A program made the position numbers and the translations under genes. Below, piece after piece: positions 26,803-35,794 of a stretch of 64,000 nucleotides of DNA (its first letter is position 1; the number at the start of each line of letters is the position of its first letter). The DNA lies in assembly GCF_003443675.1 (NCBI RefSeq), contig NZ_CP031963.1, positions 5,866,501-5,930,500 of the forward strand. Reading direction: 5' to 3'. This stretch comes from Aquimarina sp. BL5 (GTDB lineage Bacteria; Bacteroidota; Bacteroidia; Flavobacteriales; Flavobacteriaceae). Under the pieces are notes generated by a model that had not been told where the DNA came from, made no database searches, and worked only from the letters and a program-made list of their open reading frames with translations.

Positions 26803-28332
26803 ATGCTAAAACTAAAAGAAAGGTTAGAAATAAAGGATTTTCTCAGCGTAATTTTTAACGATGAGAAGCTTGCCGTAGATGAATCAATAGTTAAAAGAGT
26901 TGATGATAGTTTTAAATTTTTAGAAAAGTTTTCTCAAAATAAAGTCATCTATGGAGTAAATACGGGATTCGGGCCAATGGCTCAATATAAGATTGATGAC
27001 AAGGATAGAATAGAACTACAGTTTAACTTGATCAGAAGTCATTCTTCCGGAACAGGAAAAGCTATGGAACCTGATTTTGTTAAGGCACTAATGTTAGCTA
27101 GACTTAATACATTATCATTAGGTAAATCAGGAGTTAATATATCTGTAATTAATGGTTTAAAAGATCTTATCAATAACGATGTTACACCATTGATTTTTGA
27201 ACACGGAGGAGTAGGAGCAAGTGGAGATTTAGTGCAATTGGCGCATTTGGCTCTTGTACTGATTGGAGAAGGTGAGGTTTTCTATAAAGGAGAAAGAAGG
27301 AATACTGCCGATGTTTTTAAAGAACTAGGGCTTAAACCAATCGAGGTTAAAATTAGAGAAGGATTAGCATTAATGAATGGAACATCCGCAATGACTGGAA
27401 TAGGTATTGTTAATGTTATTAATGCTCAGAAATTATTAGATTGGTCGATTAGCTGTTCCTCAGCAATAAATGAAATAGTAGAGGCTTATGATGATCATCT
27501 TTCAGAAGAATTGAATCATAGCAAGCTCCATTTAGGGCAGCAGGATGTTGCTCGTAAAATGAGAGAGCATTTATCAGATAGTAAACTTACCAGAGACCGC
27601 ACAGAGCATTTGTATTCTGGTCAAAATGGAGATACTTATTTTAAAGAAAAGGTTCAGGAGTATTACTCACTTCGTTGTGTGCCTCAAATTTTAGGCCCGG
27701 TTTGTGACACCATAAAACACGTTGGTAGAATATTAATAGAAGAATTGAATTCTGCAAACGATAATCCTATCATTGATGTAGAAACCGAACATGTGTATCA
27801 TGGTGGTAACTTTCACGGAGATTATGTTTCTTTAGAAATGGATAAGCTTAAGTTGGTAGTAACCAAATTATCAATGCTTGCAGAACGCCAATTAAACTAT
27901 CTACTGAATTCTAAACTTAATGATATATTACCTCCTTTTGCTAATTTAGGGAAGCTTGGATTTAATTTCGGAATGCAAGGAATTCAATTCACTGCAGTTT
28001 CTACAACAGCTGAAAATCAAATGCTTTCTAATCCAATGTATGTGCATAGCATCCCAAATAATAACGACAATCAAGATATTGTTAGTATGGGTACAAACGC
28101 TGCGAATATTACTAAAACGGTTATAGAAAATACATTCGAGGTTTTAGCAATAGAGTTAATGACTATTGTACAAGCATTAGAATATCTTGATTTTGGCGAT
28201 AAGTTATCAAGCAGAACTCAGAAGCTGGTTGAAGATATCAAAAAAATAGTTCCCCCTTTTACTAAAGACTATATTACATATCCTTTTGTCCAAAAAGTTA
28301 AAGACTTTTTGAAAGAAAATGATGCATACTAA
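26803..28332 (+). CDS. Aromatic amino acid ammonia-lyase, probably tyrosine ammonia-lyase
   Basis: 509 residues from the ATG at 26803. The MIO cofactor triad Ala139-Ser140-Gly141 is in GGVGASGDLVQLAHLAL. Other family motifs are YGVNTGFGPMAQY and SIPNNNDNQDIVSMG. The selectivity pair is Ser79-His80 (NLIRSHSSGTG). From memory the sequence closely follows the tyrosine ammonia-lyase of Flavobacterium johnsoniae, in the same pigment context. It would deaminate tyrosine to 4-coumarate, the aryl starter unit. A histidine ammonia-lyase role is less likely because no hut genes are near. It is transcribed away from the halogenase gene. Confidence 0.9.
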   Translation: MLKLKERLEIKDFLSVIFNDEKLAVDESIVKRVDDSFKFLEKFSQNKVIYGVNTGFGPMAQYKIDDKDRIELQFNLIRSHSSGTGKAMEPDFVKALMLARLNTLSLGKSGVNISVINGLKDLINNDVTPLIFEHGGVGASGDLVQLAHLALVLIGEGEVFYKGERRNTADVFKELGLKPIEVKIREGLALMNGTSAMTGIGIVNVINAQKLLDWSISCSSAINEIVEAYDDHLSEELNHSKLHLGQQDVARKMREHLSDSKLTRDRTEHLYSGQNGDTYFKEKVQEYYSLRCVPQILGPVCDTIKHVGRILIEELNSANDNPIIDVETEHVYHGGNFHGDYVSLEMDKLKLVVTKLSMLAERQLNYLLNSKLNDILPPFANLGKLGFNFGMQGIQFTAVSTTAENQMLSNPMYVHSIPNNNDNQDIVSMGTNAANITKTVIENTFEVLAIELMTIVQALEYLDFGDKLSSRTQKLVEDIKKIVPPFTKDYITYPFVQKVKDFLKENDAY

Positions 28333-28428
28333 ATATTTTAAATTAAGATTTAGTTGAAAGCTATATGAAATTATAGATGTTTACTTATGTTTAATTTTAA
28401 GCACTAAAAATAAACCTTAAATATAAAT

Positions 28429-29556
28429 ATGATGAAAAAAGCACTTTTAATTACACTAGCATTAGTATTTGGTTTACAAATAGTATTTTCTCAAGAACTT
28501 GCAAAGGCGCGAGAAGATGGGAAATTTGGGTACATTAATAAAAAAGCGGAGTTTGTAATTCAGCCAAAGTATAAAAAAGCAAATAGTTTTGCAGACGGCG
28601 TAGCATTAGTTTTGGATGGTGAAAAATGGGGATATATCAATCCCAATGGAGAATGGCTTCTAGAACCACAGTTTAGAAAAGCTGAAGATTTTAACAGTGG
28701 AGTAGCCATGGTTCTTAAAGGCGAAGAATGGATTTATATAGACAAACAAGGCAAGGAGTTATCTTATTCGAATGCTGAAAAACTATATCCTTTTAAAGAT
28801 GGTGTGGCTTTTGTTAGAGAAGGTAAAATGGTTGGTTTAATGAATCCAAAAGGAGAAATTATTGTAAAACCTACTTATAAAATTATTAAAGGTTTTAGAG
28901 GTGGATATGCTAGATTTGCTAATCAATCAGGACTATGGGGAATTATTGATAATAAAGGAAACATTGTAATTAAACCGGAGTACACATTTGTTGGAAACTA
29001 TGTTAATGGTGTTGTAAGAGCCAAAAAAGGAGAAGAAGTATTTGGTATTGCTTCCGCTAATTCTTTCAATAAAGTTGATGGGGCTACTAAGATTTGGGAC
29101 TTTAAAGATGGTGGGAAGTATACGATTGCACGTAAAAACGATAAAATAGGATTTGTAGATAAAGAAGGTAAATGGGTTATAGAACCTCAGTTTATAGAGG
29201 CAAAAGCATTTAAAAATGGATATGCCTGTGTTTATGATGGTAACAAATGGGGCTTTATTGATACTAATGGTAAAGTGGTTGTTGATTATAAGTATGATGA
29301 TGTTGATTATTTTGCTGCTAATGGGTTGGCTCCAGTTAAAATGGAAGATTGGGGGTTTGTAAATACAAAAGGAGAATTGGTGATAGAGACCAAGTATGGA
29401 ATTACTGCTTTTTTAGGTAAAAGAGCTGTGAAAGGATTTATAAATGATTTAGCACGAGTGAAATATAAAAAGAAATGGGGCTTTTTAAAGCCTGATGGAA
29501 AGTTGTTAGGTGATAAATGGTTCAAAAATTTAGAACCTTTTATTAAAATTAAATAG
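28429..29556 (+). CDS. WG-repeat protein, secreted
   Basis: 375 residues with a signal peptide (about 1-22, GLQIVFSQE). The rest is a series of about eight WG beta repeats of 45-50 residues, each with a form of (W/F)G(Y/F)I(N/D)xxGxxVIxPxY (KFGYINKKAEFVIQPKY, KWGYINPNGEWLLEPQF, KWGFIDTNGKVVVDYKY). Such proteins have no known catalytic role and may bind proteins or peptidoglycan. It lies between the ammonia-lyase and fabG genes, with gaps of about 100 and 140 nt. A pigment role is not supported by sequence. Confidence 0.88.
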   Translation: MMKKALLITLALVFGLQIVFSQELAKAREDGKFGYINKKAEFVIQPKYKKANSFADGVALVLDGEKWGYINPNGEWLLEPQFRKAEDFNSGVAMVLKGEEWIYIDKQGKELSYSNAEKLYPFKDGVAFVREGKMVGLMNPKGEIIVKPTYKIIKGFRGGYARFANQSGLWGIIDNKGNIVIKPEYTFVGNYVNGVVRAKKGEEVFGIASANSFNKVDGATKIWDFKDGGKYTIARKNDKIGFVDKEGKWVIEPQFIEAKAFKNGYACVYDGNKWGFIDTNGKVVVDYKYDDVDYFAANGLAPVKMEDWGFVNTKGELVIETKYGITAFLGKRAVKGFINDLARVKYKKKWGFLKPDGKLLGDKWFKNLEPFIKIK

Positions 29557-29695
29557 AGATTTTGATATACCGACAACATTAGACGATTGTTAAAGTTGTT
29601 AGGAATTTTTTAATATTGTTAATTAAATCTTAATTTGGAATAATTGTTGTTTTTATTGAATTCAATAGTTATTAGATCTAAAACCAAAATTGTAA

Positions 29696-30427
29696 ATGAA
29701 ATACGCCCTTGTTACAGGAGGATCTAGAGGAATAGGAAGAGCAATAGCTGTGAAATTGTCAAAGGAACTAGAGTATCCTATTTTGATTAATTATCAATCT
29801 AATGATGCAGCCGCTAATGAAACCAAAAAGTTAATAGAAGATGAAGGTGGTCAGTGTACATTGCTGAAGTTTAATGTCGCTGACTCAGAAAATACGCATC
29901 AGGTGCTAGATAGTTGGATAGCAGATAATCCAGATGCAATTATAGAAGTGATTGTTAACAATGCAGGGATAACCAGAGATGGTTTATTTATGTGGATGAA
30001 ACCAGAAGATTGGCACGATGTTTTAAATATTAGTTTAAACGGTTTTTATAACGTGACAAATCATCTTATTCAGAAAATGTTAACAAACCGCTATGGTCGT
30101 ATCGTAAATGTTGTTTCCGTTTCTGGAGTAAAAGGAACTGCAGGTCAAGTTAATTATTCTGCGGCTAAAGGAGCGCTGGTAGCAGCCACAAAAGCATTGG
30201 CACATGAGGTTGCGAAACGTAAAATTACAGTAAATGCTGTGGCACCAGGTTTTATAAAAACAGATATGACGGCAGAGATGGATGAGAAAGAATTAAAACG
30301 TATGATTCCTGTAAATCGTTTCGGGGAAGCAGAAGAAGTAGCTGATTTAGTCGCTTTTTTAGCGTCTAAGAAAGCATCATATATAACAGGGGAAGTCGTT
30401 AATATTAATGGAGGAATTTATTCATAA
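29696..30427 (+). CDS. fabG: 3-oxoacyl-ACP reductase (FabG-type SDR) for polyene synthesis
   Basis: 243 residues, a typical SDR. The NADPH-binding motif is TGGSRGIGRA, then NNAGI, the catalytic Ser in VSVSGVKG, and YSAAK with Tyr and Lys four apart. VNAVAPGFIKTDMT and the ITGEVVNINGG ending are FabG-like. It reduces the beta-keto group after each extension of the aryl polyene. It starts the tight operon and is followed after 6 nt by a ketosynthase gene. Because it lies inside the pigment cluster it is probably a dedicated copy. Confidence 0.93.
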   Translation: MKYALVTGGSRGIGRAIAVKLSKELEYPILINYQSNDAAANETKKLIEDEGGQCTLLKFNVADSENTHQVLDSWIADNPDAIIEVIVNNAGITRDGLFMWMKPEDWHDVLNISLNGFYNVTNHLIQKMLTNRYGRIVNVVSVSGVKGTAGQVNYSAAKGALVAATKALAHEVAKRKITVNAVAPGFIKTDMTAEMDEKELKRMIPVNRFGEAEEVADLVAFLASKKASYITGEVVNINGGIYS

Positions 30428-30433
30428 CTAATT

Positions 30434-31651
30434 ATGCGAAGAGTAGTTATCACTGGAATGGGAATTTATTCTTGTATTGGTACGAATATTGAAGAAGTTA
30501 AGGAGTCCTTGTATCAAGGAAAATCTGGTATCGTTTTCGAGCAATCTCGTAAAGAGTTTGGGTATCGATCTGCGTTGACAGGCACTGTGCCAAAACCAAA
30601 TTTGAAAAAAGAATTAAGCAGAAGGCAACGTGTTAGCTTTGGTGCCGAATCTGAATATGCATACATAGCGACAAAGCAAGCGTTTGATCAAGCTGGTGTT
30701 GATGAGAAGTTTTTAGAAAATGAAGAAATCGGCATTCTGTTTGGTAATGATAGTACAGCAGAGTCAGTGATGGAAGCAATTGATAAAATTAGAGTTAAGA
30801 AAGATACTACTTTGGTAGGGTCAGGTGGGGTTTTTAAATCCATGAACTCTACGGTAACTATGAATCTGTCTACAGTGTTTAAATTAAAAGGAGTTAATTT
30901 TACAATTAGCGCTGCTTGTGCAAGTGGATCTCATTCTATTGGAATGGGGTATCTACTGATAAAACAGGGGTTACAAGATTATGTGTTATGTGGTGGAGCT
31001 CAGGAAATTAATGATTATGCATTTGGTAGTTTTGACGGACTAGGAGTTTTTTCTATAAATGAAGATAATCCTGCAGAAGCGTCAAGACCTTTTGATAGTA
31101 AAAGAGACGGATTAGTGCCAAGTGGTGGTGGTGCGGCTTTATTTATGGAGTCCTATGAAAGTGCTGTGAAAAGAGGAGCAACTATCCTAGGAGAAGTTGC
31201 AGGATATGGTTTTTCTTCTAATGGAGATCATATTTCAACACCTAATCAAGAAGGACCAGCTAGAGCTATGAAACGAGCAGTAGAACAGGCTGATATAAAG
31301 CCAGAAGATGTAGATTATGTAAATGCGCATGCGACTTCAACTCCCATAGGAGATGCGAATGAGGCTAAAGCAATAAATGAAGTTTTTGGTGTATCAAAAC
31401 CATATGTTAGTTCTACAAAATCAATGACCGGGCATGAATGCTGGATGGCAGGAGCTAGCGAAATAGTGTATTCATTAATAATGTTAAATAATTCGTTTAT
31501 AGCACCTAATATTAATTTAGAATCTCCGGATGAAGATTCGACAAAGTTAAATTTGGTAAAAGAAACGGTAGATAAAAAAATTGATGTACTTTTGTCGAAT
31601 TCATTTGGATTTGGGGGCACAAATTCTGCAATCGTCATAAAAAAGGTTTAG
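30434..31651 (+). CDS. Beta-ketoacyl-ACP synthase (FabF/KAS II type), catalytic
   Basis: 405 residues with a complete Cys-His-His active site: Cys162 in SAACASGSHS, His in NAHATSTPIGD, and His in KSMTGHECWMAGASE. The C-terminal SNSFGFGGTNSAIV is intact. It catalyses decarboxylative chain extension on ACP. In aryl polyene clusters such a KS starts or extends the polyene chain. It is followed 24 nt later by an ACP gene. Confidence 0.92.
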   Translation: MRRVVITGMGIYSCIGTNIEEVKESLYQGKSGIVFEQSRKEFGYRSALTGTVPKPNLKKELSRRQRVSFGAESEYAYIATKQAFDQAGVDEKFLENEEIGILFGNDSTAESVMEAIDKIRVKKDTTLVGSGGVFKSMNSTVTMNLSTVFKLKGVNFTISAACASGSHSIGMGYLLIKQGLQDYVLCGGAQEINDYAFGSFDGLGVFSINEDNPAEASRPFDSKRDGLVPSGGGAALFMESYESAVKRGATILGEVAGYGFSSNGDHISTPNQEGPARAMKRAVEQADIKPEDVDYVNAHATSTPIGDANEAKAINEVFGVSKPYVSSTKSMTGHECWMAGASEIVYSLIMLNNSFIAPNINLESPDEDSTKLNLVKETVDKKIDVLLSNSFGFGGTNSAIVIKKV

Positions 31652-31675
31652 AATAGAAAAAAAATTACTAGAAAG

Positions 31676-31924
31676 ATGATGGAAACAAGTGTAATTGTCG
31701 AAAAAGTTGATTACTTTTTGATAGAGGAATTCGAGGTTGAAGCGGATGATATTGCTCCTGACGCCAACCTTAAAGAAACATTAGATTTAGATAGTTTGGA
31801 TTATGTGGACCTTGTAGTAGCTATTGAAGCTACTTTTGGAGTGAAGTTGGTAGGTGATGATTTTGTTGGTGTCGAAAGCTTCAAAGATTTTTATGATTTG
31901 ATAGAACGTAAAGTCAATATTTAA
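31676..31924 (+). CDS. Acyl carrier protein
   Basis: 82 residues, acidic and helical, with the phosphopantetheine site LDLDSLDYVDL (Ser40). Two adjacent ATGs are possible. It carries intermediates of the pigment pathway and is one of two ACPs in the cluster. The acyltransferase gene follows after 8 nt. Confidence 0.93.
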   Translation: MMETSVIVEKVDYFLIEEFEVEADDIAPDANLKETLDLDSLDYVDLVVAIEATFGVKLVGDDFVGVESFKDFYDLIERKVNI

Positions 31925-31932
31925 GATACACA

Positions 31933-32823
31933 ATGGCCCAATGGGAAGGTAAGGCTAAAGGAACACCTTTAGGATATAAAATATTCATATTTTTTATAAA
32001 GAATTTAGGTCTTAATGCTGCTTATTCTGTTTTGGTATTCGTAGCTGCTTACTATTTTGTGTTCTCTTATGGCACAACTAAAACAAGTTATTATTTCTAT
32101 AATAAGAGGCTAAAACAGTCTGCTTTTAAATCCGTATTAAGCGTTTATAAAAACTATTTTGTTTTTGGACAGACACTCATAGATAGGACAGCTATTTCTT
32201 TTGGTTTAAAGAGAAAGTTTGAATTTACTTATGATGGTAAAGAAAAGATACAAAGACTTCTGGAAAAAAGAGAAGGAGGGGTTGTGTTTAGTGCACACGT
32301 GGGTAGCTTTAATATTGCTCGTTATTTTTTTGATGAATTCGATATGACTGATACCGGAGTTAATCTAATAGTTACGGATCAAGAAAATGAACAAATTAAG
32401 CAATATGTCGGAGCTGTATCTACAGATACCACAATGAAATTTATTGTAATAAAGGAAGATATGTCTCATATCTTTGAGATGAACGATGCTTTGGTTAATG
32501 GAGAAGTAATTATTTTTGCTGCTGATCGATATGTTGAAGGAATCCAATATCTTGAACATGAGTTTTTTGAAAAACCAGTAAAATTTCCTTCAGGACCTTA
32601 TAAATTAGCAGCAAGAAAGAAAAAACCTATTCTTTTTATGTATATTATGAAAGGATCGGGCAGACAATATAATTTATATGCGCGCGAGCCTGAATTTTCA
32701 GAAACATCAATCAAACCTAGCCATGTATTAAGAGAGTATGTCAGAAATACTGAGATTATGGTTAAAAAGTATCCCTTGCAATGGTTTAACTACTATGATT
32801 ATTGGGATGATCTTAAACCCTAA
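31933..32823 (+). CDS. LpxL/HtrB-like lysophospholipid acyltransferase family protein
   Basis: 296 residues with an N-terminal membrane segment (about 20-50, NLGLNAAYSVLVFVAAYYFVF). The family HxxxxD/E motif region reads FSAHVGSFNIAR, so the acidic residue is replaced by Asn. FAADRYVEG and KFPSGPYKLAARKKKPI match later family blocks. It would transfer an acyl or aryl-polyene group from ACP to an acceptor at the inner membrane, but the missing acid makes the chemistry uncertain. It sits between an ACP gene and darA. Confidence 0.82.
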   Translation: MAQWEGKAKGTPLGYKIFIFFIKNLGLNAAYSVLVFVAAYYFVFSYGTTKTSYYFYNKRLKQSAFKSVLSVYKNYFVFGQTLIDRTAISFGLKRKFEFTYDGKEKIQRLLEKREGGVVFSAHVGSFNIARYFFDEFDMTDTGVNLIVTDQENEQIKQYVGAVSTDTTMKFIVIKEDMSHIFEMNDALVNGEVIIFAADRYVEGIQYLEHEFFEKPVKFPSGPYKLAARKKKPILFMYIMKGSGRQYNLYAREPEFSETSIKPSHVLREYVRNTEIMVKKYPLQWFNYYDYWDDLKP

Positions 32824-32826
32824 CAT

Positions 32827-33750
32827 ATGAAGAGTGTACTGGTATTGTATTATAGCCAAAGTGGTCAATTAGGTGATATATTAACAAATCTCGTTAGACC
32901 GCTACAGCTAGAGGAAAATTGCTCTGTTACAGTACATAAAATTTGTCCAGAAGAACCTTATCAATTTCCGTGGGATAAGAAAGATTTTCTACAGGTGTTT
33001 CCTGAGTCTTATTTGCAGATACCAAAGCCTAACAAGCCGATTCCTGATTCGATAAAAAATAAAAAGTATGATTTGATCATATTTGGCTATACTGTTTGGT
33101 ATCTTTCACCATCAATTCCAATTAATTCTTTTCTGAAAGGAGATGATGCAAAAGTATTGCTAAAAGATACTCCTATTATAACCATTAATGGTTCTAGGAA
33201 TATGTGGATTCTAGCCCAGGAAAAGGTCAAAAGATTGTTGGTAGATTGTAAAACCGAATTGGTCGGGAATATAGCATTTGTAGATCGTCATTGGAATCAT
33301 ATAAGTGTTATTACTATTGTGCATTGGATGATGGGGGGAAAGAAAACCAAATATTTGGGTGTTTTTCCAAAACCAGGTGTATCGGATAAGGATATAAAAG
33401 AAGCTGGAAAATTTGGGTTAATTATAAAAAAATATCTTTTTCAAGAAAATTTTGAACCATTACAAGAAGAGTTGGTAAAAGATGGAGCAGTTCGGATAAA
33501 ACCTTTCTTAATTAGATCAGATAAATCTGGAAATCATATCTTTAGTAAGTGGTCAGCGCAAATATATAAGATAGGGCTAAAATCACCAAAAAGGAGGGCG
33601 AAATGGTTAAACTTTTTTGAGTATTACCTCCAATTTGCTATTTGGGTTTTTGTACCAATAGTTTTTATTATATTTTTGTTGACTTATTTGCCTTTTTATA
33701 CACGTATAAAAAAGGACATCAAATATTATCAATCAACAAGATTACGATAA
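32827..33750 (+). CDS. darA: DarA, dialkylresorcinol-forming enzyme (flavodoxin-like)
   Basis: 307 residues. The start VLVLYYSQSGQLGDI is a flavodoxin-type phosphate-binding loop, and the first 200 residues fit a flavodoxin-like fold (IIFGYTVWYLSPSIPINSFL). A hydrophobic segment near 270-295 (FAIWVFVPIVFIIFLLTYL) suggests a membrane anchor. DarA homologues aromatise the cyclohexanedione made by DarB to a resorcinol, which suits an FMN-type enzyme. It is directly followed by darB after 13 nt. Identification is by similarity to the Bacteroidota DarA family and by this pairing. Confidence 0.85.
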   Translation: MKSVLVLYYSQSGQLGDILTNLVRPLQLEENCSVTVHKICPEEPYQFPWDKKDFLQVFPESYLQIPKPNKPIPDSIKNKKYDLIIFGYTVWYLSPSIPINSFLKGDDAKVLLKDTPIITINGSRNMWILAQEKVKRLLVDCKTELVGNIAFVDRHWNHISVITIVHWMMGGKKTKYLGVFPKPGVSDKDIKEAGKFGLIIKKYLFQENFEPLQEELVKDGAVRIKPFLIRSDKSGNHIFSKWSAQIYKIGLKSPKRRAKWLNFFEYYLQFAIWVFVPIVFIIFLLTYLPFYTRIKKDIKYYQSTRLR

Positions 33751-33763
33751 GTAATCAATATTT

Positions 33764-34900
33764 ATGAAAAACGTTTACATAACAAAAACAGGGCATTTCT
33801 TGCCGAATGATCCGGTCTCGAATGATGAAATGGAGAAGAGACTAGGGATGATTGATGATCAGCCTTCACGAGCGAGAAGAATTGTTTTAAGAAACAATGG
33901 TATTAAAGAAAGATACTATGCCGTGGATAATAATGGAAATATAACTCATAATAATGCTCAGCTTACTTCAGAAGCAATTAAGAGCCTATGTGATTCTGGT
34001 TTTTCTGAAAACGAAATAGAATTGCTTTCTTGTGGAACATCAACTCCTGATAATTTATTGCCTTCTCATGCTTCTATGGTACATGGATTGTTAGATACAA
34101 AAGGTAGTATTGAGTTAAATACTGCTTCTGGTGTTTGTTGTTCAGGAATGAGTGCGTTAAAATATGGATTTCTATCCGTTAGATCAGAAAGTACTAAAAA
34201 TGCGGTTTGTACCGGCACAGAAAGAGTTTCTACTTGGATGCAATCTATAAAGTTCGATAAAGAAGTAGAGAGTTTGAAATCTTTAGAAGAACAACCAATT
34301 ATTGGCTTTAAAAAAGATTTTCTGCGTTGGATGTTATCCGATGGAGGAGGAGCTTTTTTGTTAGAAAATGAACCTAAAGGAGAAAATCCATTGCGTATTG
34401 ATTGGATGCAGGCATATTCCTATGCTCATGAGTTAGAGGCTTGTATGTATGCTGGAGGAGATAAAAATGAAGATGGAAGTCTTAAGCCCTGGAGTGAATA
34501 TGAGCCTGAAGAATGGTTGTCAGAATCTGTTTTTTCACTAAAGCAAGATGTAAAAGTTTTGGATAAACATATTATTCAAAAAGGGGTTTCTAGTCTCAAG
34601 GATGCTATTAACAAGAATAATTTTGATATAAACGAAGTAGATTATTTTCTGCCGCATTTATCTTCATTTTATTTTGAGAGCAAATTGTATGATGAATTAG
34701 AAAACCAAAATGTTAATATACCTAAAGAGAAATGGTTTACTAACTTAGCTAATGTAGGTAATGTTGGTTCTGCTTCTATATATTTAATGATTAACGAACT
34801 TAAAAATTCTGGAAAATTAAAATTTGGAGATAAGATTTTAGTGATTGTTCCCGAAAGTGGCCGTTTTTCATATTTTCATATTTTGTTTACTGTGTGCTAA
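33764..34900 (+). CDS. darB: DarB, KAS III-like ketosynthase for dialkylresorcinol
   Basis: 378 residues with a FabH/KAS III-like fold. The active-site region is SGVCCSGMSALKYG, with Cys126 aligning to the KAS III nucleophile. VDYFLPHLSSFYFE provides the His, and ANVGNVGSASIYLMI the Asn region. DarB condenses two beta-keto fatty acyl units and cyclises them to a 1,3-cyclohexanedione, which DarA aromatises. The resulting dialkylresorcinol is the lipid half of flexirubin. The stop codon overlaps the next ATG (TAATG). Confidence 0.9.
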   Translation: MKNVYITKTGHFLPNDPVSNDEMEKRLGMIDDQPSRARRIVLRNNGIKERYYAVDNNGNITHNNAQLTSEAIKSLCDSGFSENEIELLSCGTSTPDNLLPSHASMVHGLLDTKGSIELNTASGVCCSGMSALKYGFLSVRSESTKNAVCTGTERVSTWMQSIKFDKEVESLKSLEEQPIIGFKKDFLRWMLSDGGGAFLLENEPKGENPLRIDWMQAYSYAHELEACMYAGGDKNEDGSLKPWSEYEPEEWLSESVFSLKQDVKVLDKHIIQKGVSSLKDAINKNNFDINEVDYFLPHLSSFYFESKLYDELENQNVNIPKEKWFTNLANVGNVGSASIYLMINELKNSGKLKFGDKILVIVPESGRFSYFHILFTVC

Positions 34901-35355
34901 TGGATAATCAATTAGAAAGTGATATAACAGATATTGATTTCATAAAGAAATTGATTCCGCAAAAAGATCCATTTGTGATGATTGATAAGCTATTGTACTT
35001 TAATTCAGAAAAGGTTGTTTCTGGTTTAAAAGTAACATCTGATAATATATTGACTTCTGATGAATATTTTACAGAAGGAGGTATTATTGAAAATATGGCA
35101 CAAAGTATCGCTTTACATAGAGGATATAGAGGATATATAAATCGTGGAAAAGACGATAAACCTAAAACAGGATTTATAGGTTCTATAAAAGATGCTACTA
35201 TTCACACCTTACCAAGAATAGGAACTGAACTAATAACTACTGTAGAGATTATTGCAGAAATCATGCAGGTTTCATTAGTGAAAATTAGTGTAAATGATTC
35301 AGTAGGAAATTTAATTGCTACCTCAGAAATGAAAACTATTATAGTAGATTCTTAG
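34900..35355 (+). CDS. FabZ/FabA-like hotdog dehydratase subunit retaining only the Glu
   Basis: 151 residues from the ATG at 34900, which overlaps the darB stop; a GTG two codons earlier is less likely. The hotdog fold resembles FabZ: LIPQKDPFVMIDKLLYF at the start, then IIENMAQSIALHRGY, where Glu64 aligns with the FabZ catalytic Glu. The usual GHFPGxPxxPG loop with the catalytic His is missing (DEYFTEGG instead). The second hotdog protein at 45518 shows the opposite pattern, so the two may form one active heterodimer that dehydrates 3-hydroxyacyl-ACP in polyene synthesis. Confidence 0.85.
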   Translation: MDNQLESDITDIDFIKKLIPQKDPFVMIDKLLYFNSEKVVSGLKVTSDNILTSDEYFTEGGIIENMAQSIALHRGYRGYINRGKDDKPKTGFIGSIKDATIHTLPRIGTELITTVEIIAEIMQVSLVKISVNDSVGNLIATSEMKTIIVDS

Positions 35356-35392
35356 TTATATAAAAATCTTTAAATTTTAATTTTTTGGTTGT

Positions 35393-35794
35393 ATGAAGAA
35401 AGAAGAAGTGCCTCAGGATGAAAGTAGTCTTTCCAAAGCAAATATAAAAGAAATAGTATATGCAGTTGATAAAGACGGAAAGTATGGGAAAGCACTCAGT
35501 TCTGGATGGGAAGCAAAAACGATCGCACTAAATAAGTCTTTAGAATTAATAGAAGAACAACTTCAGGAAACCATCCATAAAATAAAACAAGGAGAACTTA
35601 GCCCTATCGCATATTATATGGAGTTAAATAGAATGGATGTTGTAGTTTTATCTGGATATGTTGGTTTTTGGCAATGGAAAGTAAAAAGACATTTAAAAGC
35701 TAAAATATTTAAAAAACTAAGTGAAAAGACATTAAAGAAGTACGCTGAAGTTTTCGAGGTCTCTTTAGAAGAACTTAAAAATCCAAAGATTTGA
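35393..35794 (+). CDS. Small conserved-looking protein of unknown function
   Basis: 133 residues, basic, mostly helical, with no signal peptide. The C-terminal part (LSEKTLKKYAEVFEVSLEEL) resembles the end of an XRE-type helix-turn-helix, but the DNA-binding helix is not convincing. The middle (IAYYMELNRMDVVVLSGYVGFWQWKVKRHL) is amphipathic. The last codon overlaps the TTG start of the BtrH-like gene, so the two are translationally coupled and may work together. I do not assign a function. Confidence 0.75.
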   Translation: MKKEEVPQDESSLSKANIKEIVYAVDKDGKYGKALSSGWEAKTIALNKSLELIEEQLQETIHKIKQGELSPIAYYMELNRMDVVVLSGYVGFWQWKVKRHLKAKIFKKLSEKTLKKYAEVFEVSLEELKNPKI

